Assembly: GCA_028869255.1 (NCBI GenBank)
Contig: CP110972.1
Coordinates: 5,866,001-5,930,000, forward strand
Direction of reading: 5' to 3'
Source of the DNA: Pseudomonas poae
GTDB taxonomy: Bacteria > Pseudomonadota > Gammaproteobacteria > Pseudomonadales > Pseudomonadaceae
Length of the DNA stretch: 64,000 nt
Shown here: in pieces, positions 54,438 to 63,114 of the stretch
How the letters are laid out: each line of letters opens with the position of its first letter
Position numbering within the stretch: the first letter of the stretch is position 1
Made by a program: the position numbers and the translations under genes
The notes under the pieces: generated by a model
Seen by the model: only the letters and a program-made list of their open reading frames with translations
Told to the model about the DNA's origin: nothing
The model's database searches: none

Positions 54438-55972
54438 ATGCCGCCGATCGAGCCTCCGCTGTCGTTCAACCCCGCCGGTATCGAACTGGACCGTCGGCAG
54501 GGCCTCACGCGCCAGCTGTACCAGGCCTTGCGCCAGCGTGTACTGGACGGACGGCTGGTCAGTGGCACCCGGCTACCCGCCAGCCGCGACCTGGCGGCGG
54601 CGTTGTCGATCTCCCGTAACAGCGTAGTGCGGGCCTATGACCAGCTGTATGCCGAGGGTTTTATCGAGGGGCGGGTGGGCGATGGCACCTATGTGGCGCA
54701 ATTACCCCAAACGTCCGGGTCGGCAAAAAAACTATCCACAAAAGTATCCACAGGGTTTTCAACAGGCTTATCCCCAGGTTTATCCACAGATTGGCTGGAT
54801 TTGCCGGTTATTTCATCCAGTCAAGTTATCCACAGCCCGGCATTGGAGCGGGTGGAAAACAACCACTTGCCGCTGCCGCCGACAGGGCCGCCCCGGGCTT
54901 TTCGGGTGGGAGTGCCAGCGTTCGATCTGTTCCCGTTCGACGTGTGGGCCAAGCTGAGTGCGGCCTTCTGGCGCAAGCCGGACCTGCAGCAGCTGTGTTA
55001 TGGCGACCCGGCGGGTGATGAGCGTTTGCGTGGCCTGATCGCCGCTTACCTGCGCAGCTCGCGCGGCCTGCAATGCACGGCTGAACAAATAGTGATCACC
55101 AGTGGCGCGCAACAGGCAATCAGCCTTTGTGCACAGTTGCTGGTAACGCCCGGCGATGGCGTGGCGATTGAAAATCCGGGGTACCGTGCTGCGGGCCACG
55201 CGTTCGCGGTCGCCGGGGCGCACCTGCACGGCGTGACGGTGGACAGCGAAGGCATCGATTGCGCGGCGCTGAATGCCATCAAGCAGTGCCGCCTGGCCTA
55301 TGTCACGCCGTCGCACCAGTATCCGCTGGGCGTGGTGATGAGCCTGGCCCGACGCCTGGAATTGCTGGCCTGGGCCGAGCGCACTGGCGGCTGGATCATC
55401 GAAGACGACTACGACGGCGAATACCGCTACAGCGGCGCCCCCTGGCGCCCCTTGCGGCGCTGGACCGCAGCGGGCGAGTGTTATACGTCGGCACGTTCGG
55501 CAAGGTAGCGTTCCCGGCCTTGCGTCTGGGCTATCTGGTACTGCCCGCCGGGCTGGTGCAGGCTTTCGCCCGACGCCGGGCGGTGGATGTGCGCCATTCC
55601 GAGGTCAGCACGCAGGCGGTGATGGCCGAGTTCATGGCCGCCGGGCATTTTCAGCGGCATGTGCGGCGCATGCGCCGGGCTGCGTTGAGCCGTTTGAATA
55701 CCTTGCTTGGTGAATGGCCCGAGGGCATCGAGGGCATTGGCAAACTGCCCAGTGTGGCGGCCGGGCTGCACCTGACTGTGCCGGTGCACAACCTGGCCCG
55801 GGAGCAGGTACTGGTTGCCCAGGCTGCGGCGGCGGGCGTGGAGGTCAATGGGCTGAGCAGTTACTGGTTGCCCGATTCCGACCCGGGTGCCGGGCTGGTC
55901 CTGGGCTTTGCCGCCGTGCCCGAGGCGCAGATCAGCCAGGCACTGGCGCGGTTGCGTCAGGCCTGGCGATAA
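54438..55972 (+). CDS. MocR-type GntR/aminotransferase regulator, frameshifted in this sequence
   Basis: About 511 residues after repair. GntR winged-helix HTH (~20-92: RQLYQALRQRVLDGRLVSGT, DLAAALSISRNSVVRAYDQL), a repeat-built linker, then a fold-type I aminotransferase domain (~150-511) with ITSGAQQAISL, PSHQYPLGVVM and IIEDDYDGEY. The frame is lost after YSGAPW in the first ORF (ends 55508). The other frame resumes from VLYVGTFGKVAFPALRLGYL, which contains the PLP lysine (GTFGK), to 55972. One missing C in the C5 run 55438-55442 (CCCCCTGG) accounts for the break. PLP-sensing is inferred; divergent from the PaiB/GNAT operon. Confidence 0.87.
54732..54788 (+). repeat. 12-bp tandem repeat in the MocR linker
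   Basis: Five units start at 54732, 54744, 54756, 54768 and 54780. Each is close to TATCCACAGGnn and encodes a four-residue unit (STKV, STGF, STGL, SPGL, STDW). It is in frame, so unit gain or loss would change linker length without frameshift. The units resemble the DnaA box TTATCCACA, and a sixth isolated copy is at 54826. Confidence 0.8.
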
Positions 55973-55978
55973 CCCGCC

Positions 55979-58900
55979 TCAGGTGGCCGGCGCGGGCGCT
56001 TTGCTCAAGAACAGCGTGCGGGCCAGGTGCGGGCCGATTTCGGCGCGATAGATGGCTCGGCGTAACTGTTCGGACATGCCCTCATACTCTTCGAAAGCGC
56101 CCCCTAGCCGACGTTGCTCCAGCGTTTTCAAATGGGCGGTGGTATAGGCCTCGTTGGGCGCATTCAGGGTTGAGTAGTGAAAATGCGCATACCACAGCGC
56201 TCGCTTGGTTTTCTGGTCGCGCACCTCGTATTCCTGCATGAAGTCTTTCTTGGGGCCTTTGAGCCGGCGGCGAGTACCTACTGCATGAATGCTCACTTCC
56301 CCCTCGGCCATCAGCAGTTCCAAATGGGCTGCCTTGGGCAGACGGTTCTTGAACATGTCGAGCCTGACGCGCCGGCCTGTGCGGTAGAGCTTCTTCACGG
56401 CCTCGCCAAGTTGCCGGATCAGCGCCTGGGCGTTGGTATCGTCGGTTTCGTTCGTGGCGTTGGCGGCCCGTTCGACGACTTGTTTGGCCTGCTCCAGGGT
56501 GCGCGCCTGCCGCTCGAATTTTTCTTCGATCTCCACCGGCAGCCGTTGAAGCTGGTCGGCTTGTGCGGTGGTGCGCTCGATAAAACCTGTGACATCGTCC
56601 AGCAATGCCTGGGCGTTTACGATGCTCTTGGCCAGGCTCACGGTGGGTTGGCGGCCGACGGATGCGGACGGGCGAGTGTGTTCAACCCAGTTGCCTGAGG
56701 CTTTTTTGTGGAAAGTGGCAATGATCTCGTGGGTAATGGGTGCCTTGACGTCCACCAGGGTTGGGTCATCCGTACGAGGTTCACCGACCACCACACCCTT
56801 GAAGCGCGTCCTGATGATCTTTTTCTGGAATGAGGTGGATGCGCTCGTTGCCGCTGCTTCAGCCTTGGCATCGAGGGCCTTGCGTTCCCGTAGCGCGTTG
56901 TTCAGCGAGCGCATGGCCCGTTGGGCGTATTCGTCGATCTGTTTGCGCAGCTCCTCCACCGACTCCCTGACGATCAGCTCGGGGTACTCGCCGGGCAGGT
57001 CCAGCAGGTTCTGGTTGACCACGGTAAATTGATCGGCGACTTCGTCCAGCGTCTCGATGTAGGCGTCCAGGTCGGGCACCGATCGCCTTTCCACCAGCTC
57101 TCGGGAACTCTGGACGGTGAGTTGGGCCGCCTGAACAATGTCGTTGACCCTTTGGCGGGCCTCGGTCATGTCCGCCGTGCTGTTTTCCTGAAGGCACAGG
57201 GTGCGAGCCAGGGAAATACGCAGGCCTTTCAATTCGTCCACGTCAAACGAAGGCAGGTCTTTGCGGACTTCGAGTTCCAGTTCCGCACCCTCGGCACCGA
57301 GGTCCTTGAGGAGTTTGAAGCGCGAATGAAGGTATTCCAACTGGGTGATCAAGTTCTGGGCGCAGTCGGCCATGCGCCGACGGGCAAAGACCTCTTGCGG
57401 GTCACTGTCCATATGCTGTCCGGCGGCGGCCAGGTCTTTTTGGAAGACCGTCACTTGTTCGTCGATACCGGCTTTTGTAACGAGTAACTGATTCCTCAGA
57501 TAGCCGAGCAAGCGGGACGAATACTCCGGCACGACGTCGATCAGGTTCAATGAATTGAGTTGGGCGATCACCGTGTCGTAGTCCCCCCGTCGTTTTTCCA
57601 GCGTGGCGAGAAAGGTTGTGAGGGCGCTGGCGGAGGTGCTTGGCGGTGCCGCCCGGCTGACCGAACGGGCGGCCGTCAAGGCGGCACTGTGCTGTGCTTC
57701 CTGGCGGTCGAAGGCCTCCAGTTGTTCACGCAGGCCTGCAATGGTGGCGGGCCTGAGTCGCTCGCCCCTCTTCATCCGGCTACGAAACCCGGCGCCGCGC
57801 AGGCGCAGGCGTGTATCGATAAACCATTGGCCCGCGCGGTTGTTGACCAATACCGGGCCCAGGCGCTCCGGCTGTTTGACGTCGACGATCATCACGGTAT
57901 CGTTTTCGTCCACTTGCACCTTGAACCAGCGTTCGCCCACGGGGGCATACCATTGGTCGTTGAGCGGGTAGAGGTGCTGATGCGAGCCAGGCTGGGTTTG
58001 CTGCGCGCCCAGTGCTTCGGGGCGCGTTACGCTGAAGCTGTCGAGGGTCTTTTTCAGGCTCGAGGGTTTGCGGGTCAGGGCACCCAGGGTGTGCAGCGAA
58101 GGCTCGTGGCCGGCGGGCAGCTCGGGTGTCTGGATCCCCGGTAGTTGAAGGGTGGGCAGTTCGTTTGGCTGCTGGGTCGAGGGGATCGTTTCCTGGCGGC
58201 TCTCCACGGCTTGTTCCGCATGTGCAGCCGGCGATTGGCGGCTGGCCAGATGCAGCGCCAGGGCCATACCCAGGTTGAGAAATATATCGGTCAACGCTGA
58301 CCATTTGGCCTCGCTGTCGCCACCTTCGCTGGCGTCGATGGCTTCCTGCACGTCATTGATCAGTTGGCCGATCCAGGCCGCAGTGCCGACGGTTTTGCCC
58401 AAAAAGGGCAAGGCAGCATTGAAGATCGTCCAGCCGGCCCGTTTGAAACTTTCCCAGCGCGCTTCGGCGTTCGACACTGACTGCTTGTCGGCCAGGTCCA
58501 CCAGCGCTTTCGCGTTGGCGATGAACAGTGACGCCAGATCGTCTTCGTGAAGGGTCTGGTTGCCGAGAATGACCGGCCCCGTCATGGTCAACGCCAGCCA
58601 TGGCTCTACCAGTAGCGTGGAGAGCGTGCTGGGTGAGGCCAGCAGGGTGCCGGGAAAGACAAACTGTGCGTAGTCGGACCGCACGTTGTCCGGTAGCCAG
58701 GCCAGCACTGACTCGCGCAGTTCGGTGTTTTGTTTGATGGCATAAATCAGGTTGTGTGGCGAGGCGAACTGCATCAACTGCGCAGATGATTGGGGGCGAT
58801 ACAGCAGGCACGGGCCGTCGGCCTGGTTCTGCGGGCCGATGACGAACATATTGGCAACCTGGTCGGCGGCCTGGCTTGTACGACGGGTAGGGATAAACGT

Positions 58901-60619
58901 CAGGGGCCGAATGACCACGGTGTAGCCGTTCACGCGGCGCTGGTTGGGGTCGCGTGCCATGGCCGCACAGACATAACGGTAGCCTTGTTCATCAACGCCA
59001 AACTGCTGGCGAATCTTGTATTGCAGCCCCAGCAGCGGCAACTGCAGGCGTAACTGATCGGTATAGAGGGTTTGCCTGAGCTGCGATTGCGCTGGATCGT
59101 CGAGCAGAGTGGTTTTAACCAGCTTGGGGTACTGCTCGCCGATATTCACTTGGGTGATCAGGTCTTGCAGGTATGTCACGCTCATCCAGGTCGGCAGGCT
59201 GCGGCCATCTTTGTACTGTGCAACCTTGTTGCCCAGTGGCAAAGCGATCAGGTTTTGCAAGGCCAGTTCTTCGAGACTGAAGGTGACGGTGCTGGTCAGG
59301 CCTGGGGCGGTGAATAGCCCCAAGACAACCTGGCTGGTCACGGTGATTTGTACGTATTTAAGCTTGAGCATCAGTTGCTGGTTGAGCTGAGTGTCCGTCG
59401 CTACCAGGCCCAGGTCGGTTTTCTGGGGGGCCGTCAAGGTCTTGGCCATGGCGTCTGCGAGGGCTTGAAGGGCGTATTCGCCAATCAGCGGAATATCATC
59501 CTGATAGGTTTTATTGCCGGTGCGGCTATTGAGGGTCGCGATATCGAACAGGTAGCGGCTATAGCGGGACAGCTCGGTAGAGCTGGCGCCTTTCAACCAG
59601 TCGGGTATTGCGTCGCTGATTTTTTCCAGTTTTTCCCTGTCGTCCGACGACAACTGCCCGAACTCCAGTTGCCCGCGCTCGGAGATATCGTCTTGGGTCG
59701 GCTGGGGCGTGTGGGCCAGGTTGATTCTGCCAATGGCATCGAGTTGCAGGCCGATAAGGGCGCAGGCCTGATACTCGAAAAAATCCCCTTGGGGTTCATA
59801 GAGCCGCCACTGCAGCGCCTTGTCCTTGGGGTTGATGGTTTGCAGGGCCAGCGACTTGCCCAGGTCGTCCAGGCTGTCGAACTGTTGATACCCGCCGGCA
59901 ATCGAGTAGGTGAGGATCATCGTGTGCTGGTCGTGGGTGCCGACCAGCACGGCGAGTGCGGCAAGGTTGAGGTGCTCGGTGCGTGTGCCTTTGTCGATAT
60001 CGATGTCGATCAGGTAGGCATGGGTGCGGTAGGTGTCATTGGGCAGGCGTACGGCGTAGTCCGGGTACAGGAACACATTCTTCGCCATGGCGCGTTCGTC
60101 CTCGCCCCAGCCTACGGACTCCTTGATATCCCAGACGCCGCGCAAGGCATTGGCGAAGGCCTGCCAACGGGTGCCGCGGGGCCCATTGGTCTGGTTCCAG
60201 AACTCCAGTTGCTGTTCCTGATACGCGACGAACAGCAGCGGGGCGGACTCATTGATCAGGCGGGCGATGGCGTCGATGCGCACCGGTAGGTGGATGTCCG
60301 TGCCGACGCTGGCGCGGTCGGTCAGGTAGTGCTTGCCGTCGATGTAGACCACGGTTTCTTTGGAAACGGCGCGTCGGGCGAGTGCGCCGGCGAGCGATTC
60401 GTGATGAGGCACGCCGGGCACCACAAGGTCGTCGATGATCAGCCAGTGTGGCGAGACGACAATGGCCAGGTCGGGGTCGATGTCCAGTTCGGGATACAGT
60501 TCCTTCAGCGCCGGCCGCAAAACGTTCGCGGCCACCTCGCGAAGGGAGGGGCCGGTGGTCAGCTGGGTGAGCAGGGCGTTGCCATTGAGGGCATCTTGCT
60601 CGGTGGAGGGGTGGGGCAT
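55979..60619 (-). CDS. Very large DUF6543 / dermonecrotic-toxin-domain protein
   Basis: 1546 residues, no signal peptide. The N-terminal ~900 residues match the Pseudomonas DUF6543 'dermonecrotic toxin' type pattern (LREVAANVLRPALKELYPEL, GPCLLYRPQSSAQLMQFASP, LLVEPWLALTM). A hydrophobic stretch follows near 740-810. The rest is long alpha-helical, coiled-coil-like (EFTQ/Glu/Arg-rich, ~1000-1450), and the C-terminus is basic. No NEL ubiquitin-ligase or leucine-rich repeats were seen, so the toxic domain is not identified. The ATG at 60619 follows AAGGA; a TTG at 60640 is less likely. Neighbours offer no secretion system or immunity gene. A toxin or effector role is inferred from family membership only. 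Confidence 0.75.
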   Translation of the reverse strand: MPHPSTEQDALNGNALLTQLTTGPSLREVAANVLRPALKELYPELDIDPDLAIVVSPHWLIIDDLVVPGVPHHESLAGALARRAVSKETVVYIDGKHYLTDRASVGTDIHLPVRIDAIARLINESAPLLFVAYQEQQLEFWNQTNGPRGTRWQAFANALRGVWDIKESVGWGEDERAMAKNVFLYPDYAVRLPNDTYRTHAYLIDIDIDKGTRTEHLNLAALAVLVGTHDQHTMILTYSIAGGYQQFDSLDDLGKSLALQTINPKDKALQWRLYEPQGDFFEYQACALIGLQLDAIGRINLAHTPQPTQDDISERGQLEFGQLSSDDREKLEKISDAIPDWLKGASSTELSRYSRYLFDIATLNSRTGNKTYQDDIPLIGEYALQALADAMAKTLTAPQKTDLGLVATDTQLNQQLMLKLKYVQITVTSQVVLGLFTAPGLTSTVTFSLEELALQNLIALPLGNKVAQYKDGRSLPTWMSVTYLQDLITQVNIGEQYPKLVKTTLLDDPAQSQLRQTLYTDQLRLQLPLLGLQYKIRQQFGVDEQGYRYVCAAMARDPNQRRVNGYTVVIRPLTFIPTRRTSQAADQVANMFVIGPQNQADGPCLLYRPQSSAQLMQFASPHNLIYAIKQNTELRESVLAWLPDNVRSDYAQFVFPGTLLASPSTLSTLLVEPWLALTMTGPVILGNQTLHEDDLASLFIANAKALVDLADKQSVSNAEARWESFKRAGWTIFNAALPFLGKTVGTAAWIGQLINDVQEAIDASEGGDSEAKWSALTDIFLNLGMALALHLASRQSPAAHAEQAVESRQETIPSTQQPNELPTLQLPGIQTPELPAGHEPSLHTLGALTRKPSSLKKTLDSFSVTRPEALGAQQTQPGSHQHLYPLNDQWYAPVGERWFKVQVDENDTVMIVDVKQPERLGPVLVNNRAGQWFIDTRLRLRGAGFRSRMKRGERLRPATIAGLREQLEAFDRQEAQHSAALTAARSVSRAAPPSTSASALTTFLATLEKRRGDYDTVIAQLNSLNLIDVVPEYSSRLLGYLRNQLLVTKAGIDEQVTVFQKDLAAAGQHMDSDPQEVFARRRMADCAQNLITQLEYLHSRFKLLKDLGAEGAELELEVRKDLPSFDVDELKGLRISLARTLCLQENSTADMTEARQRVNDIVQAAQLTVQSSRELVERRSVPDLDAYIETLDEVADQFTVVNQNLLDLPGEYPELIVRESVEELRKQIDEYAQRAMRSLNNALRERKALDAKAEAAATSASTSFQKKIIRTRFKGVVVGEPRTDDPTLVDVKAPITHEIIATFHKKASGNWVEHTRPSASVGRQPTVSLAKSIVNAQALLDDVTGFIERTTAQADQLQRLPVEIEEKFERQARTLEQAKQVVERAANATNETDDTNAQALIRQLGEAVKKLYRTGRRVRLDMFKNRLPKAAHLELLMAEGEVSIHAVGTRRRLKGPKKDFMQEYEVRDQKTKRALWYAHFHYSTLNAPNEAYTTAHLKTLEQRRLGGAFEEYEGMSEQLRRAIYRAEIGPHLARTLFLSKAPAPAT

Positions 60620-60707
60620 GGCGGCATTCCTTGCTGGCAAAAAAGCGATGTGATTGCCAGAAAGTAGCGATGCCTGCCGGGTGGAGGGTGGTAGTTAACT
60701 GTTGACG

Positions 60708-60738
60708 CTGTGGCGAGGGAGCAAGCGCCCTCGCCACA
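60708..60738. terminator. Hairpin (REP-like stem) after the polyamine-binding protein gene
   Basis: CTGTGGCGAGGG / CCCTCGCCACAG is a perfect 12-pair stem with a seven-base loop, six bases past the stop at 60745. There is no T-run; it is a single REP-derived hairpin that may still end or stabilise the mRNA. Confidence 0.6.
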
Positions 60739-60744
60739 GGTGTG

Positions 60745-61836
60745 TCAGGTTCCTGATTTGATCTTGGTCCACGCCCGGGTACGCGCGCGTTCGGCATCCC
60801 GGCCCAGCGGTTTCAAAGTATAGAGCGTGGCCATGGCCGCTTCGGTGGGGTACAGGTTGGGGTTGTTGCGGATCGCCGGGTCGACCAGGCTGGTGGCGTC
60901 CTTGTTGGGGTTGGGGTAGCCGACAAAGTCGCTGATCGGTGCGATCACCGCCGGTTGCAGCAGGTAGTTGATAAAGGTGTAGGCATCCGCGGGGTTTTTG
61001 GCGCCCTTGGGAATCGCGAGCATGTCGAACCAGATCGGTGCGCCCTCTTTGGGCAGGCGCATGTCCACGGTCACGCCGTTCTTGGCCTCTTTGGCGCGGT
61101 TGGCGGCCTGGGAGAAACTGCCGGAATAGCCCACAGCCACGCAGATGTCGCCGTTGGCAATATCGGCCATGTACTTGGACGAGTGGAAGTAGGTGATGTA
61201 GGGGCGAATCTTCATCAGCAACGCTTCGGCTTTTTCGTAGTCCTTGGGGTTGCTGCTGTTAGGGTCAAGGCCCAGGTGTTGCAGGGCCAGGGGCAGGATT
61301 TCCGACGGCGAATCGAGCAAGGCCACGCCGCATTGCTTGAGCTTGCTGATGTTCTCTTCCTTGAAGATCAGGTCCCAGCTGTCCACCGGCGCATCGGCAC
61401 CCAGCGCTGCCTTGACCTTGTCCGGGTTGAAGCCGATGAGGATGGTGCCGTACATGTACGGCACGGCGAATTTATTGCCCGGGTCGTTGGCTTCGATCAG
61501 CTTCATCAGCTTGGGGTCGAGGTGGTTCCAGTTGGGCAGCTGGCTGCGGTCCAGCGGTTGGAACACGCCGGCCTCGATCTGCTTGGCAAGGAACACGTTG
61601 GACGGCACCACCACGTCATAGCCGGAGTTACCCGTGAGCAGCTTGGCCTCCAGGGCTTCGTTGGTGTCGAAGATGTCGTAGACCAGTTTGACCTTGGGGT
61701 TCTGCGCCTTGAAATCGTCGAGCGCCTTGGGGGTGATGTAGTCGAACCAGTTGTAGACCCGCAGGGTTTTTTCTTCGGCGTGCGCGGCGGTGCTCAACAC
61801 GGCGGCGCAGAGCACAAGAGACTTGAACATGTTCAT
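60745..61836 (-). CDS. Polyamine ABC transporter substrate-binding protein (PotF/SpuD-like)
   Basis: 363-residue periplasmic protein with signal peptide (cleavage after AAHA). PotD/PotF family: LRVYNWFDYITPKALDDFKA, YDVVVPSNVFLAKQIEAGVF, ICVAVGYSGSFSQAAN and FINYLLQPAVIAPISDFVGY. Binds putrescine, acetylpolyamines or related amines for uptake; the specific ligand is not readable. Start overlaps the stop of the amidohydrolase by four bases (ATGA at 61833-61836), as in the aphA cluster of P. aeruginosa. No permease or ATPase genes follow. Confidence 0.9.
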   Translation of the reverse strand: MNMFKSLVLCAAVLSTAAHAEEKTLRVYNWFDYITPKALDDFKAQNPKVKLVYDIFDTNEALEAKLLTGNSGYDVVVPSNVFLAKQIEAGVFQPLDRSQLPNWNHLDPKLMKLIEANDPGNKFAVPYMYGTILIGFNPDKVKAALGADAPVDSWDLIFKEENISKLKQCGVALLDSPSEILPLALQHLGLDPNSSNPKDYEKAEALLMKIRPYITYFHSSKYMADIANGDICVAVGYSGSFSQAANRAKEAKNGVTVDMRLPKEGAPIWFDMLAIPKGAKNPADAYTFINYLLQPAVIAPISDFVGYPNPNKDATSLVDPAIRNNPNLYPTEAAMATLYTLKPLGRDAERARTRAWTKIKSGT

Positions 61837-62867
61837 GCGGCTGACCCCTCAAAACCTTCGAGAACGTTGACGGCATTGATGCCGATTTCTTCTACGGCGT
61901 AGCCGCCTTCCATCACAAACAGCGTCGGCCTGCCCAGTTGGGCGATACGCGCACCCATGGCCAGGTAGTCCGGGCTGTCGAGCTTGAATTGCGAGATCGG
62001 GTCGTCCTTGAACGTGTCCACCCCGAGGGACACCACGATGACGTCGGCGCCGTAGCCTGCGATCTCGGCGCAAGCCTGTTCCAGCGCGGCGCGCCAGGTA
62101 TCCCAGCCTGAGCCTGCGGGCAGCGGGTAGTTGAAATTGAAGCCCGCGCCTGTGCCTTCGCCCAACTCATCGGCGTAACCGAGGAAAAACGGAAACTCCG
62201 CCTCCGGGTGGCCGTGGATCGAGGTGAACAGCACATCGCTGCGTTCATAGAAAATCGATTGGGTGCCGTTGCCGTGGTGGTAATCCACGTCAAGGATCGC
62301 GACCTTTTGGTGGCCCTGGTCGAGAAAGGCCTGGGCGGCGATAGCGGCGTTATTGAGGTAGCAATAACCGCCCATCAAGTCGCTGGCGGCATGATGGCCG
62401 GGCGGGCGACACAGCGCGAATGCACTGCGGGCGCCTTGTTGAATCGCGTGTTGGGCGGTCAATGCCACCTGGGCTGCGCTGTACGCGGCCTGCCAGGTGC
62501 CGGCGGTAATCGGCGCGCCGCCGTCGAAGCTGTAATAACCCAGCTGGCCATGCAGGCTGGTGGGCAATACGCGGCGCAGGGTGCGGGCGGGCCAGGTGTA
62601 GGGCAGCAAGTCGCCGTCTTGGTTGAATTCGGTCCAACGTGCCCAGGCGCCTTGGAAGAAGTCGAGGTAGTCGGGGCTGTGAATACGTTGCAAGGGGCCC
62701 AGGCCAAAATCCGTGGGCGCCAGCACCGGGCCCAGCTCGCGGTCCTTGACGCGCTGCAGCACATGATCGGCGCGCGAGGGCATTTCAAAGCAGGGCATCA
62801 ATTGCCCGTCCATCAATTCACACCGGCCGTGGTGCAGGTGGTGGTCGTCCGAGTAGATCGTCAGCAT
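61833..62867 (-). CDS. aphA: Acetylpolyamine amidohydrolase (histone deacetylase family)
   Basis: 344 residues. Zn-dependent deacetylase that releases acetate from acetylputrescine, acetylcadaverine or acetylspermidine. Motifs: CRPPGHHAASDLMGGYCYLN (charge relay His-His, ~155), DVDYHHGNGTQSIF (metal Asp and His, ~180), SLGVDTFKDDPISQFKL (second metal Asp) and MEGGYAVEEIGIN (transition-state region). The start at 62867 follows an AACAACAA stretch that may bind Hfq/Crc. Coupled to the polyamine-binding protein. Confidence 0.92.
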   Translation of the reverse strand: MLTIYSDDHHLHHGRCELMDGQLMPCFEMPSRADHVLQRVKDRELGPVLAPTDFGLGPLQRIHSPDYLDFFQGAWARWTEFNQDGDLLPYTWPARTLRRVLPTSLHGQLGYYSFDGGAPITAGTWQAAYSAAQVALTAQHAIQQGARSAFALCRPPGHHAASDLMGGYCYLNNAAIAAQAFLDQGHQKVAILDVDYHHGNGTQSIFYERSDVLFTSIHGHPEAEFPFFLGYADELGEGTGAGFNFNYPLPAGSGWDTWRAALEQACAEIAGYGADVIVVSLGVDTFKDDPISQFKLDSPDYLAMGARIAQLGRPTLFVMEGGYAVEEIGINAVNVLEGFEGSAA

Positions 62868-62868
62868 A

Positions 62869-62876
62869 TTGTTGTT
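62869..62876 (-). promoter_or_regulatory. Putative Crc/Hfq CA motif at the aphA translation start
   Basis: AACAACAA (minus strand) lies one base before the aphA ATG, within the AAnAAnAA pattern used by Pseudomonas Hfq/Crc to block translation of catabolic genes. No strong Shine-Dalgarno competes nearby. Confidence 0.45.
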
Positions 62877-63009
62877 TTCCGCAGGCTGTGTCGTGCCTAC
62901 AGTCTTGCGGCGGGCGGGGTGTATGAGAATGGCAGGAGCGGCCAAAAGGGGATGGATATGGCCAAATTGTCTGTCCGAAATTCGCCCCATTTGTGTGCGA
63001 TAGGCTCTT

Positions 63010-63103
63010 GTGGCGAGCGGGCTTGCCCGCGTTGGAGTGCGCAGCGCTCCCGCTTTTTCTGGGGCCGCTACGCAGCCCAACGCGGGCAAGCCCGCTCGCC
63101 ACA
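63010..63103. repeat. REPIN between aphA and the AraC gene
   Basis: Arms GTGGCGAGCGGGCTTGCCCGCG and reverse complement; GCTTGCCCGCG subtype, distinct from the other four copies. The ~48-base centre can fold further (GGAGTGCGCAGCGCTCC). It lies in the 247-base gap upstream of aphA. Confidence 0.85.
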
Positions 63104-63114
63104 GGTGGGGGTAC

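Noticed and set aside
54732-54834. Chromosomal or plasmid origin from a cluster of DnaA-like boxes
   Set aside because: The boxes are in-frame units inside a coding linker, with no dnaA, AT-rich unwinding region or partition genes nearby.
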